A stretch of 64,000 nt of DNA from Multifurca ochricompacta (lineage: Eukaryota; Basidiomycota; Agaricomycetes; Russulales; Russulaceae): assembly GCA_022496185.1 (NCBI GenBank), contig WTXG01000004.1, forward strand, positions 124,001 to 188,000, in the 5' to 3' direction. The notes beneath the pieces were generated by a model. It saw only the letters and a program-made list of their open reading frames with translations. It ran no database searches and was not told the DNA's origin. Position 1 is the first letter of the stretch. Each line of letters begins with the position of its first letter. The translations under genes and the position numbers were made by a program. Positions 33,740-45,519 of the stretch are shown piece after piece.

Positions 33740-34637
33740 ATGCCAAACAAAGTCGTCGAAACCCCTTATCCTCTAATAGATGCTGACCCTCATTTTTCTC
33801 GTGTTGTTCGATATATGAGGCCATCAGACTACGCCGTCTGGGCAGGTGCAACTGGAGCATTTCCCTCAGCTCTTTACTTCTGGGGTAATCCAGCACCTTC
33901 CGCATCGTTGGTTTAAATCATGAGCTCACACAACGCTCTCACTTAGAGATGGCTGATCCCACAAAGGCGCGTTTGCGCCCCGCTCTGCGCCTTGGTGGCG
34001 TGTTCGGCTTCATCGGTGGTTTCTTACTTGCCTACCAGCGGTCAAGCTGTGAGCCCTTGCCATGTTCACTCCCTCATGGATATTGTACCAACCCTCGATA
34101 CTTCCTTCTTAGTCCGCTTTTGGGGATGGTCAGAGAACAAGCATGAGGAAGAAAGGGACTTTGCTGAGCTGAGCCAGCTTGCGCGTGAAGGCAAGCCACT
34201 CTATGGGGAGTCACACCAGCCACTCTGGGTCCAGAACGCTGCATACAGCAACTCAGCATTCTCACAGCTCAAATTCAGTATGTATCCTCATTTTCTTCGT
34301 TCATATTCCGCTCACGTTTGTTCTCCCTTTCTTTGCCTTAAGGTGTCTTCCCAATGTGAGTCTCACCCTTGATCGTTCACTGTCCGGTCACCATCCTTAC
34401 CTATGCAGGTTCAACTTTGTCAACCACCCATACCACGGCACTGACCCTGCCAAGTACGGCGTCAAATCTTCTCCAGAAAATAGTGAGACGACGAGCACTG
34501 AGCAGTGGTCATGCGTTGTAGCATACTTTTCTCTTACAATTAATCCTTCTGATACACTTTATGGAGATCCTTGCTGGAGAATACATTGCGATAAGCGCGC
34601 TAGATTGAAATTAATGCCCTACGCCTGCTTGATTTGA
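33740..34637 (+). CDS. Mitochondrial complex I accessory subunit, fungal 20.9 kDa type
   Basis: A fungal-type accessory subunit of NADH:ubiquinone oxidoreductase in the inner mitochondrial membrane, like the Neurospora 20.9 kDa protein. The order of motifs is YPLIDADPHFSRVVRYMRPS then DYAVWAGATGAFPSALYFW; after an intron EMADPTKARLRPALRLGGVF and GFIGGFLLAYQRSS (a membrane helix); then RFWGWSENKHEEERDFAELS, GKPLYGESHQPLWVQNAAYS and, across two more introns, QLKFSVFPMFNFVNHPYHG. I chose ATG 33740 because it begins this conserved block directly. The ordinary family ends soon after AKY; here the frame runs on another 70 residues to 34637, so the last part may be unspliced intron or 3' untranslated sequence. 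Divergent with the nucleoporin-like gene. Confidence 0.86.
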
Positions 34638-35485
34638 CAAGTTTACAATGTCCCATAGAGACACGGGGCTTCTTGTTTCCACTCCTTCCACAAGTGGTAG
34701 GAACTCTATCCACCTCTCTGACAAATGCTGTCTGCACTCGTTCTCTCTGGATTATTGGAGTCCCTACTTTGACATGCACCCCTCTGGTCACAAGGTACAT
34801 CAATTTTCCAGAAAATTTCGGGCGATTCAGAATACTGGATCTGGATGAATGCGCCGTTAGAGTGTAGGTACTCCGACAGTTACACGCACGGATGGGGTCT
34901 GGGTCCATCCTTGTGCAGAAAAAGCAGAAACATGTGCCATGCCCCTAGAACTTGATTACAAGTTTCTTCCGATGGCTGGCACACGGTCATCTGGATGGCA
35001 TTGTTTATGTCCGTGTCCATCAATCCATCAACGAGTAGCCCTAGGAGATGTGCTGTTCACCGCGTGCATCGGAGGCTGACAAGAACGCAGGTTGTCGAAT
35101 GTCGAATTAATACCGCTACCGCTACGTTTTCCTAGTCCCCTAGCAGTAAATATCCGGGGCTGGGTCAACGAAGTGAAATGATAACAAATCAAATTTCTCG
35201 CTCGAACGTGCCTCGGACTTTCGCTCCGACTTTTCCATACGGCCTTTCCGCACCGGCACCGTCCTGGGGGCGCTCTTTATCTTTCATTTATTCATTCTGA
35301 TGTTCGTCCATCCCGCGTCCCCTCATTCATCAACATCAACGGATCTAATCCGTCAATCGTACCCCGTTGCGGGGTACACAAGCAGTGCATGAAAGATGAG
35401 GATGCTGTGACCAAACTTCATATTAATTTGATAAGGCATGCGCGGTAGATACATACAAGGAAATGAAATGTCAACGCTTTGACAG
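34638..35485. other. Intergenic between convergent genes
   Basis: About 850 bases with no convincing gene on either strand. Short frames at 34634-34908 show no family likeness. The sequence has an A/T-rich stretch near 35150-35200 and pyrimidine-rich stretches near 35220-35340 that could be a promoter-like region for an unseen transcript. Confidence 0.45.
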
Positions 35486-37411
35486 TCAGACGTCGTTTTT
35501 ACGCCTTCGTTTTCCCCCGTTTCCGCTCCCGCCCATCTGCAGCTTCGTGTGAGTCTGGGACCTGGTGGACCTCACCTGGCGCTGCCTGCCCCTTCTCCTC
35601 CCCGCCATACCCCGCATGAGCGTCTCCCACATGACGTCGTTGATCCCTTTGGCGCGCGCAAGCTGAGTCTTCAACTGCACTACTTCATCTTCAAGTTCTC
35701 TCACGCGTCCATCCAGTTGTGGCGCAGAGAGCGAATCGTTCTCCGCCGCAGGTCTAGGTTGGACAAAGTACTCCCAATCGCGGAGAAGTTCCTCACGCGA
35801 GTAGGCTGTGACGGACTCGTGCGTACCCTTTCGTAAAGCAAGCGCTTGGCGATGACACTCAAATCAGCGAGATGTGTTAGAAGAGAAACACACCTTTTGT
35901 GCGTGCGGCAGTAACATCGTAACCTCATGCGCTTCGCGTGGGCGCGCCTCGCGCATGCGTTGGAAGGGTACTATCGGGCGTACCGGTATCCCACAGTCCC
36001 TATCCCCGCCGAGTCGCACGTGGCCCACCAGGTCTGGCGGTTTCAGCAACGTGGTCAGGTGAGTCACTGCGAGCCCTGGACCTGGGTGTGCATTGATGGT
36101 GCGGAGAAGCTGGTGTGAGGGCACATCATACACGTGCACGTTCCCTAAAGTAGTCCCCGCAAGTAAAAGCGCTCCGGTGAGCGAGAGAGAGAGAGTTGTG
36201 ACAGGTTCACTATAGAGAAGGCGAGATAAGGTTGGATTGTTGGGCGTTAGCGAAGTGAAGGGGCTACGCACCCAATGGTGACGAGGCGCCGCTTGTTTGT
36301 AGATGGGTCTTCCTCGTCTCCGACCAATAGTACATCATTTTTACCCGCGCCCCCAACCGCCTCAGCAACGCGTGCTCCAGTGATATCGGTCCGTGAGCGG
36401 AAAAGGTTCACTTGGTGAATGGAGCCATCTGTTGATGCAGCGAAGAAGAGGCGCTCAGTCAGGTCCCATGCAATGCAGGCGACAGCGTGAGGAAATTGAA
36501 AAGTGGTAAGAAGCGATTTTGACGAAAGGTCCCATAGCTGTTTGGGGACATCAATTGCCGTAGGTGTGATGGTTGGGAAAAGTTAGACAAACTTTCACAG
36601 AGTGGTCGGCCGAAGCCGTTAACACGCGGCAGGATGGGAACGGACCAAAACCACAAGCGATGTCGGTAATTGGTAGGGTATGGTCGGATAAGTCTGCATA
36701 AGCCTCGGGGATCTCATTCTGGACGCTGTCATCTAATAATCTGGTAGTAGGGAGATGAGTTTCGTAGAAGTGGCTGAAGTGAGAGGTAATAAGGACGCCA
36801 AGCAGACCTAAAAACAGACCAGACGCTGACACCAGAATCCTCACTCCTGACACCAGAGCTTCTCCGTCTGGGGTGAAACGCAGTACCGTAACTGTCGATA
36901 ATGGGCTTCCCAGGAATTGTACATTATCCCCGACGCAATCTATAACAGATAAAGTATTGGTATGGGCGCACAAATTCCGAGCAGACAGGTAGACGGACCT
37001 CCCATAGGTATATCCTGCCTTGCGATGTGCCAGCAGCGCAAAATTGGCCCCTCCTATCAACGGCTATACATGAAAGTCGTTCTGGGAGGACTATTTTGAG
37101 GGATATTTGATCCTTGATACCAGGAACGTAAGAGAAGGAACAAATGGAGGTTCCTGGACATGAAGAAGCACTTTTTGGAAGCAGTAGACATTAAGAAGGG
37201 ACTTGTCCGGCTGTACGGCAAACATGAGACCACCCTGAGCGTCTCGCGTGGCTATAAGCGCTGTGCAATTTCGGCCTGCGCTTGTCTGTTTGAAAGAAGC
37301 CAAAGATGTACCGGTTTGAATGTCATGAAATAAGATAGAGCCAGATCCGGTTTGTTGTGAGGTTGAAATGGGAGCAGAAGTGCTAATGATGACTTCTTGT
37401 AGTTGTTGCAT
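35486..37411 (-). CDS. IPI3: Ribosome biogenesis WD-repeat protein IPI3 (WDR18)
   Basis: Ipi3 is the WD-repeat subunit of the Rix1 complex, needed for ITS2 processing and pre-60S maturation in the nucleus. From ATG 37411: MQQLQEVIISTSAP, SGSILFHDIQTGTSLASFKQ, GGLMFAVQPDKSLLNVYCFQ. Then an exon with IVLPERLSCIAVDRRGQFCA followed by GTSQGRIYLWE, a classic WD blade. VTVLRFTPDGEALVSG follows near 36850-36900, then RVLTASADHSVK near 36590-36620, TTLSLSLTGALLLAGTTLGN near 36150-36210, and a C-terminal coiled segment LEDEVVQLKTQLARAKGIND then VMWETLMRG, which is diagnostic of the family, with a basic tail ending at 35486. Introns are short and keep frame at the joins checked. It shares a promoter with the DnaJ gene. 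Confidence 0.92.
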
Positions 37412-37820
37412 GTATGTATAGAGGGAGGAAGAGGGAGAGGGGAGAGGGAAAGGGAGAGAGAAATGAGAGGAAAGATATAGATAGGGAGAGGTGGAGGGAG
37501 ATAGGTTATAAGATGGGAATAAATCACGTGATGGTTATTTTCTTTGGAACTCTTTGGAACAATCATCATCACATACATCACATCACATCAGACACACTCT
37601 CCGCTCTCCACTCTCCCACTCTCCCACTCTCCCACTCTCCCACTCTCACTCTCACCACTACACTCGTCCTCGAGGCTGAAATCCTATTTAAGCATTGTCT
37701 CGTAATCTGTATTGTCTTAAAGGTATCAGCCAAGACTATAAAGGTCTCTAAACACGTTGGCGCAACCACTAGCACATCCCGTCTCCTCGTGCCCCCCGCC
37801 TCCTTCAGCCTACTTCCACC
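37412..37820. promoter_or_regulatory. Divergent promoter IPI3 / DnaJ with purine and pyrimidine tracts
   Basis: The 409 bases between the two genes have a purine-rich G/A tract (37420-37500) on the plus strand and, further on, a tandem ACTCTCCC-type array at about 37606-37656. The two tracts are of opposite base bias and could form H-DNA or set a nucleosome-depleted region. Confidence 0.55.
37606..37656 (+). repeat. Tandem CTCTCCCA microsatellite
   Basis: About five copies of an octamer of the form CTCTCCCA, ending with degenerate CACTCT units. It lies in the promoter of the DnaJ gene, about 165 bases before its start codon. Confidence 0.85.
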
Positions 37821-39168
37821 ATGTCCACTAACCTATACGAGGTCCTTGGCGTACAAAGAGACGCTACTGAAGATCAAAGTACGTCAAACCCTTTCACCTG
37901 GTCTCGTATCCTGTCCTAATGGCCCCCCAGTCCGAAAGGCTTACAAGAAACGGGCGTTACAAACCCACCCCGATCGTGCTCCCCCAGAACAGAAAACAAC
38001 AGCAGAGGATGAGTTCCGAAAGGTCTCCTAACTCCCCCATTGACTCTTTGTTACTCTCCTCACATAATAACGTTAGGTGAACAACGCATATGAAGTCCTT
38101 ATCGATACTGCTAAGCGTCGGGTAAGCTCTGCCATATCTTCGGTCCCGTTGACACAAACCCCTCATTTCCGAACGTCAACCGTTTCCATAGGCTTACGAT
38201 ACTGCCGGTGTCTGGCCACCCCCATCCCCTGGACCAGAAAGGTCGCGTCACCGTCACCGCCGCCCTCACCACTCTAGCAGGGAACCTCATACCCATTCCC
38301 CGATGATCCCTTTGACTTTGCCTGGAACCATCACACAGGCTTCACTGACCCCTTCCGACTTTTCGAGTCCATTTTTGGCGAGCTTCACCATGCCATGTCC
38401 GACCCCTTTTTCGTTGACCCGTGGCGTCGAGACCGCCGCCACGATGTACACCAACGTGTGCGAGGCTTCTTTGATGACCCGCTCGTCGGCGTGGGTTTCC
38501 CATACGAGCGTGGCAACATGTTCGATGACACGCTGAATACTGGAAACGGTCGCACACGCGCATACAGCCAGGTATCCCGCGGCACAGTCGCACCTGATGG
38601 TCGCTGGGTGGCTGAGAGCAGAATGACTCGCACAATCAATGGCGTTACCGAATCAGTTTGGAAGCGTAGGGACGGCGCTGTATGTTTTTTCACATCTCGT
38701 GTGTGAACGCCCTACTAACGCGTTGTACCCAGGGTAACGAATACGCCACTTACACTTATCCAGACGGGCGAGAACGGCATACAGTCAATGGGCGTGAACA
38801 AATAGGTTCACATCAGCACGCCCAACCGCAACGGATTCAAGCCCCTCCGCCACCCCCAGCGCCGATCCAGACTTCTGGAGTTTCGCCCTCGTCATCGTAT
38901 TCCGCCACCAGTCGCAAGAGGGATAGCCCAACCTCTGCTTCGAGTCGAAAGCGAGACAGCCCAAGTCGCGAACATCACAGCCCTATTGAAATCCAGTCTT
39001 CTTCACATGCAGGATCACCCCCTCCTATCAATCATCATTACCGCCCCCCAACTGCGGGTACGTCCTTCCTTCGGTACTGATAGGGGTACTGATGCAGAAT
39101 GTTCGACAGTCCATGACCGCTACTCACATGAGACACCTCATTACAAGTCCCGATGGTGGAAGAGATAG
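37821..39168 (+). CDS. DnaJ (Hsp40) protein, DNAJB6-like; frame break near 38287
   Basis: A J-domain co-chaperone that stimulates Hsp70 ATPase. Exon 1 begins MSTNLYEVLGVQRDATEDQ; exon 2 gives VRKAYKKRALQTHPDRAPPE with the essential HPD tripeptide. Next is VNNAYEVLIDTAKRR followed by AYDTAGVWPPPSP. After the J domain comes a Gly/Phe-type region PDDPFDFAWNHHTGFTDPFR, then LFESIFGELHHAMSDPFF, as in DNAJB2/B6 proteins. The C-terminal part, DGRWVAESRMTRTINGVTES, then YTYPDGRERHTVNG, also matches that group. The tail is Ser/Arg-rich; a final intron probably leads to HETPHYKSRWWKR and the stop at 39166-39168. Between SSREP and SYPFPDDP (near 38287) the frame shifts by one base with no usable intron. 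Confidence 0.84.
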
Positions 39169-39307
39169 TTGGCTAGTCGTATGCCCTAGGTACCCAGTTT
39201 TCGATCGTGTTTTTTTTCTCTGTCACTCCTGTATTGTACTTGACATATGGATTACTATATGTATATTCTTACTTTTGATATTGGAATAGACAATCCTCTT
39301 TGGTATC

Positions 39308-39421
39308 TCATCCAGTCAGCACATTGATTGGCGCGATTGCATTTTCTCCGAGACGGAGGACGCCAACTTGTGGGCTGACCGTGATCTAGTCACATCGTTG
39401 AGCGAAGAGTGCGAGAAGTGA
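39308..39421 (+). other. Short coding-like open segment of unknown origin
   Basis: A frame open from the ATC at 39308 to TGA at 39421 reads as ordinary soluble protein: SSQHIDWRDCIFSETEDANL, then WADRDLVTSLSEECEK. It has no ATG of its own and no upstream exon that I could attach with a sound junction. It could be the last exon of an alternative DnaJ transcript, part of a small unrecognised gene, or chance. I recognise no family. Confidence 0.25.
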
Positions 39422-39715
39422 CGATTCGTTGTAAAACCCCTCTCAAGTAACAAAAATATCAGTATCACGATCGCCACATGGCTTCAAGAACCGCATTCTC
39501 GGACTCCACAAGGCAAAGGGTTTACGATAACCAAAGCCAATGGCAAAAGGTTCCTCAAGGATCTTCAGTCAAATGAGATGCATCGTGCCTTTCACATGGC
39601 TGGTTTACACTGGCGGCAGTGTAAAAAGAGTACGTCCTAGGCCTAGGATACCTAGACGAGTCGATCGGTGCTTTCTGACCCAGGCTTCTGCAAGGCCCCT
39701 GAAGGTGCAGATTAT

Positions 39716-40809
39716 CTACGAAGCGATATCACCTGTGCGCAGTCGCTCCGCTAGGTCAAAGCCAGCGGCGAGATGTAACAACCTGGCGTCGATGACATAA
39801 TCCTGTTCAAAAAGAAAGATTACTTTCATGCATTCGTAACGTCTAGAGTGGAAGGAAATATGTTGCAGACCTTCTTTTCGTATTCTGTGCCAGGAGACAT
39901 ATTAGGATTGAGATCGAAGATGAGAGACAGCGGAGGCTGGACCGCACCACGTACCATAACGCACCTTTGAGTTCATGATATAGGTTCTTTACTTCGATTG
40001 TGCGTCTCACGATAGCCTCGCCATCCTGGAGGTTCTGATTTGGCGACACCATGTCGCCATCGAGAGGAACGTCCAGAACTACGAGTTTCATGTTGGCGGT
40101 GGACATGCCTAGGACATCGGTTAAGACCACAAGAATAAATCGCGCAGAAAGAATGGAGATAAACCAGGGTCGGACGCCAGAATCGCGCTCGAATTGAGGA
40201 CGCGATCTGCCTCATAACCAGTTTCCTCCTGTAGCTCGCGAATCGCAGCCTTTTCGGGCGTTTCACCATCATCGATCAATCCTGCGGGAAGTTCTGCGTT
40301 GGTTCAGGGGTAGGCCTCCGTTCAACACGTGTGAAAACTCTAAAGAAAAAAAAAAGTACAACTGACCTACGATGAACTTCCCGATAGGAGGGCGATACTG
40401 TTCAATGATCACTGTAGATATCGGAAATGCGCGTGTCTTGGACCGAATGAGAGCTAGGATTGCGACAGCTGGGGGCGGGAAGTCAAGGGAATTATTTACA
40501 GGACGTAAATTCAATTACAGCACCATCAATGCCAGAGCCTCCACGCGTGCGCCGATCTGCGGCCTCCCAGACCCTCTGTACAACAAAGATGGTGTTGTGT
40601 TGTGAAGAGTTAAAGAGTTAAAGAGATGTAAGATTAGGTTCCTTTACCTTCTTGCCCTCTTGGTCTTGCCAATTTATCTTCTTCAGGCTCACCCATCTTA
40701 AAGGAAACTCCCAAGATGAGCGGTTAGTCGTACGGTAGATTTACGTTACGCACCTTGCGTCTGATGTACTGAGGTCTTCGGTAGAAAGTATTTTAGGAAG
40801 TTGTGACAT
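39716..40809 (-). CDS. YSA1: Nudix ADP-ribose pyrophosphatase (NUDT5/YSA1-like)
   Basis: Hydrolyses ADP-ribose and related nucleoside diphosphate sugars to AMP and a sugar phosphate. ATG 40809 gives [19 protein letters not shown]; after a short intron [16 protein letters not shown] and RVWEAAERRTRG, the N-terminal dimerisation strands of the NUDT5 group. [14 protein letters not shown] near 40350-40400 precedes the Nudix box [20 protein letters not shown] plus EETG (about 40210-40290), matching G-x5-E-x7-REU-x-EE-x-G with all metal-binding Glu residues. [20 protein letters not shown] spans a further intron. The C-terminus reads [20 protein letters not shown], ending at 39716. The frame holds across the introns I checked. 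It is head to head with cystathionine beta-synthase. Confidence 0.92.
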
Positions 40810-41153
40810 TATCTGCTGGTGAACGGGACGTAGATAGACTCGAAAAGACGGTAATAACACAGTTCTTCGTCGATAAGAAGATAACAACATCAAAGCTCTT
40901 AAGATGTCATGCACATTTTCACTCAGTGCTCAGTGTAACTTTCCCACTTCTGGGTAAAAAGGTCCGCCCAGTTTGGTGAATTACAAAAGGTGGTAATTAA
41001 CATCAAGAGTAGTGCGATAGCGAGTAGAAAGCAACAGAAGTAATTATATGCGCTAATTAGATCCGTCCGTACGGCATTTTATTCACTAGCACCTCGACGG
41101 TACTATATCTTTCTTTCCTCCTTCTTCTTCCCCTCATTCCTACGGTTTAAAAA
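40810..41153. promoter_or_regulatory. Divergent promoter Nudix / cystathionine beta-synthase
   Basis: A 344-base gap between two start codons. A/T-rich around 41030-41080; pyrimidine-rich just before the downstream ATG. No specific factor site could be assigned. Confidence 0.45.
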
Positions 41154-42737
<1,584 letters not shown>

Positions 42738-42984
42738 AAGTAGAAGTAGACAATCAATCAATCAATAAATTAAATGTATTTTTTTTGCGCCTAATCACGT
42801 GATCTGTCTTCACGTGACATTGCAAAGTCACAAACCTCGTAAGCGAGCGAGCCACAAACAACGACAGCGACCACGACAGCGACAACTTGCTCAGAACTTG
42901 AACATCCTTCTATTGATTCATTTCTCCTAATCTTGTTGTTTTGTATCAATTTAGCAGACAGTTTCTAATTGATATCTGTGCCGT

Positions 42985-45092
42985 ATGGCCTCTTCAGTCT
43001 TTTACAAGTTCAAGTCTCAGAGAGTGGAGTCCAGGGTGACATTCGATGGCACCGGTATCTCTGTGTTTGATCTTAAAAAAGATATTATTCTCGCCAATAA
43101 CCTTGGAAAAGCCAATGATTTTGACCTCGTTGTATTCGACAGCTCATCCGGGGAAGGTCTGTTCACCACCCGACATGCCGTTGTCACCCTGATCGCCTCA
43201 CTTCTTGCAGAGTTTAGAGACGACTCACATATCATTCCGAGGTCGTCTTCTGTTGTTGTTAAACGAGTACCCCCTACCCGTCCTGGAAAGGGTAAAGCGG
43301 CTATGTATATTGCAGCTCCAGGGACGTCAGCGACTTCTGAGTCAAAGCCTAACGGCCCAGCTGGCACTACTTCCTGGTCCAACAAAGGTTCTTTGTCAAG
43401 ACGGTTCGACAAAGAAGCAACATCAAAATCAGTTCCCGTGAGTACGCTAATGTACTCCGCCTTTCCCGTTCTTACAAATTTACTCTCCACAGGCCCCCCT
43501 CCAAACTTTCACTGGCAAGGATGGCGAAGCAGCTGCGATGGCTGCTATGTTTCAGGCTCAGTCCGCGAACTGGGAGGAGACGCAGGAAAAAATGTCACAG
43601 TTGGTGTCGTCATTGGCGGTTCTTCCGTGTCTAGTAGTAGTTTCTCTAATGCACTACTGTCCGTTCTGTCACGGGCTATTTTTTTTTCCTCAGTCAGACC
43701 CGAGTTTATACTAGTCAACGTGGGACGGGCTTTGTTCGCGGTGGCAAGCCATTCGCACCACATCATCAGAGCGAACGACCGCTCCCGCCCAGTTATGTGT
43801 GCTACCGTTGTGGACAAAAAGGTATGACTTTGTATCTTAATGCCGGGGGTCGTGTCTGACTTCAAAATGAGGTCACTGGATTCAGGATTGCCCAACGAAT
43901 AATGATCGTGAGTTCGACAATAAGCCACGTATAAAACGGACAACAGGTATTCCGAGAAGCTTTCTAAAAGCTGTCGACAATCCCAGTGGTGCACGCATAG
44001 GCCAAGGTGTCATGGTGACACCAGAGGGTGGTTACGTAGTTGCGCAACCGGATTTGTGAATATGTTTGTTCGTTATTCCATCAGATCAACTCATCGTTAC
44101 TTTGTAGAGCAGCATGGCAGAGGCAGACTACCAAGCCCAAAGCCCTTTCCGAAACTGAAGTTCGCGAACGTCCATCGAGAGACCCAAGCATTGTCTGCCT
44201 TATTGACAATAGGATCTTCCGCGACGCTGTCAAAACACCTTGCTGTGGGGCACCTTACTGCGAGGACTGTATTCAGACCCATTTACTCGAAAAGGACTTC
44301 ATCTGCCCGAACTGTGGGTCCAAGGTAGCTTCGTTGGACAAGCTAGCCATCGACAAGCCGATGCGCACGAAGGTCATCGATTACATCTGTCGGGAGATTG
44401 AAGCGAGTCAGAAGGAAGAAGATAGTCAAACGAACGATTCCACTCCAGCCGACTCAGTTTCTCAGGTCGCTATTATTTCTTTTTTAATCCATCGTTTTCG
44501 TCATTTTTTCCTTTTTTTTTTTTCCCCTTTGACTCACACGCGAGCTTCACAGACCCCCGCACCGGATGACCTTCAATCAGGCTTGTATGCGCAAGAAGAG
44601 GTCCCCGCCGACCTGGCCATGTCCCAAATGATTGTTGACAACATCCCACAGCTCCAAGCTCAGATCCAGCAGATCTCGCTCATGCTGCAAAACAGTAGCA
44701 ATTTACCCGCGCACGTGCGCCAGCAAACGGAGATGCAGCACCAGCAGTTGCAGATGCAACTCGCGCAAGCGCAGACGATCGCTGCTGCTCTCGTGGCGGC
44801 ACAATCCGGTATCGGTGCGGAGATGATGATGCCAATGGGGATGATGCCGATGATGAACCAAGGTTTCGCTGGTCCGCAAATGCAGATGCCGCCTCTGCAA
44901 CAGCAACAGCAACAGCAACAACATCAACAGCATCAACAACATCAACAACCTGGAAACGCCGATTCAGCGTACCAGCGCCAGCCGGTCAATAATCGTCGGA
45001 GGAACATCAAACGTGAACGACCGTCAGACTTTCTTGAGGTCGCCGGCCCGGACGCGGAGAGGGACAATAAGGTCGCGCGATATTGGGAATAG
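42985..45092 (+). CDS. MPE1: Cleavage and polyadenylation factor subunit MPE1 (RBBP6-like)
   Basis: Mpe1 belongs to the nuclease module of the cleavage and polyadenylation factor and has an E3-ligase-like RING. ATG 42985: SSVFYKFKSQRVESRVTFDG then TGISVFDLKKDIILANNLGK, the ubiquitin-like DWNN domain. After an intron and a linker with KPRIKRTTGIPRSFLKAVD, the zinc knuckle YVCYRCGQKGHWIQDCPTN is formed across an intron at about 43820-43885. The RING/U-box region reads DAVKTPCCGAPYCEDCIQTH then FICPNCGSKVASLDKLA (44220-44345); the segment before it, SIVCLIDNRIF, has only one obvious Cys, so one ligand position may be filled differently. The C-terminal half is Gln/Met-rich with a run of Gln/His around 44900-44950, ending RERPSDFLEVAGPDAERD near the stop at 45092. 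Frame is intact across the joins checked. Confidence 0.92.
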
Positions 45093-45519
45093 CTGGAGTT
45101 GTGGATTATTGACGGGGCATGGACATGGACGATTATATGCTAACGGTTCAGCAGTCATGCTCCTGTCTTTATTTAGAGATGAGACATTAGGGAGGTCACG
45201 AACAACGTTACGATAGACCGTTCTGAATAGTAATTAGGACATGAATTTCAAGTGCATTATGGTGGACATTTATGTAATGCGAGAGAGCAGATGTCCTGCG
45301 TGCAAAAACCCCACCACCACTACCACATGACTAGCGGCAGATCTCTCCGAGTTTCGGCCAAGCGGCGAAGTAAAAGTCGCGCCCATCCACTCCACTGTAC
45401 GACGAGGAGGGTTCATCCCAACAAGCGTGACAACAAGCTAAGAGCACATACCGAACACTCCATTCGCACATCCGAATTAAAACACATCCACGCGTATTCC
45501 CAAGAGTAGTGTGGGTAGC
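45093..45519. other. Intergenic between convergent genes
   Basis: About 430 bases between the MPE1 stop and the VPS5 stop, with only short spurious frames. Presumed 3' untranslated regions. Confidence 0.5.

Noticed and set aside
37420..37500. Purine-rich G/A tract as a possible transposon end or array
   Set aside because: It is simple low-complexity sequence with no terminal repeats, direct duplications or coding capacity.
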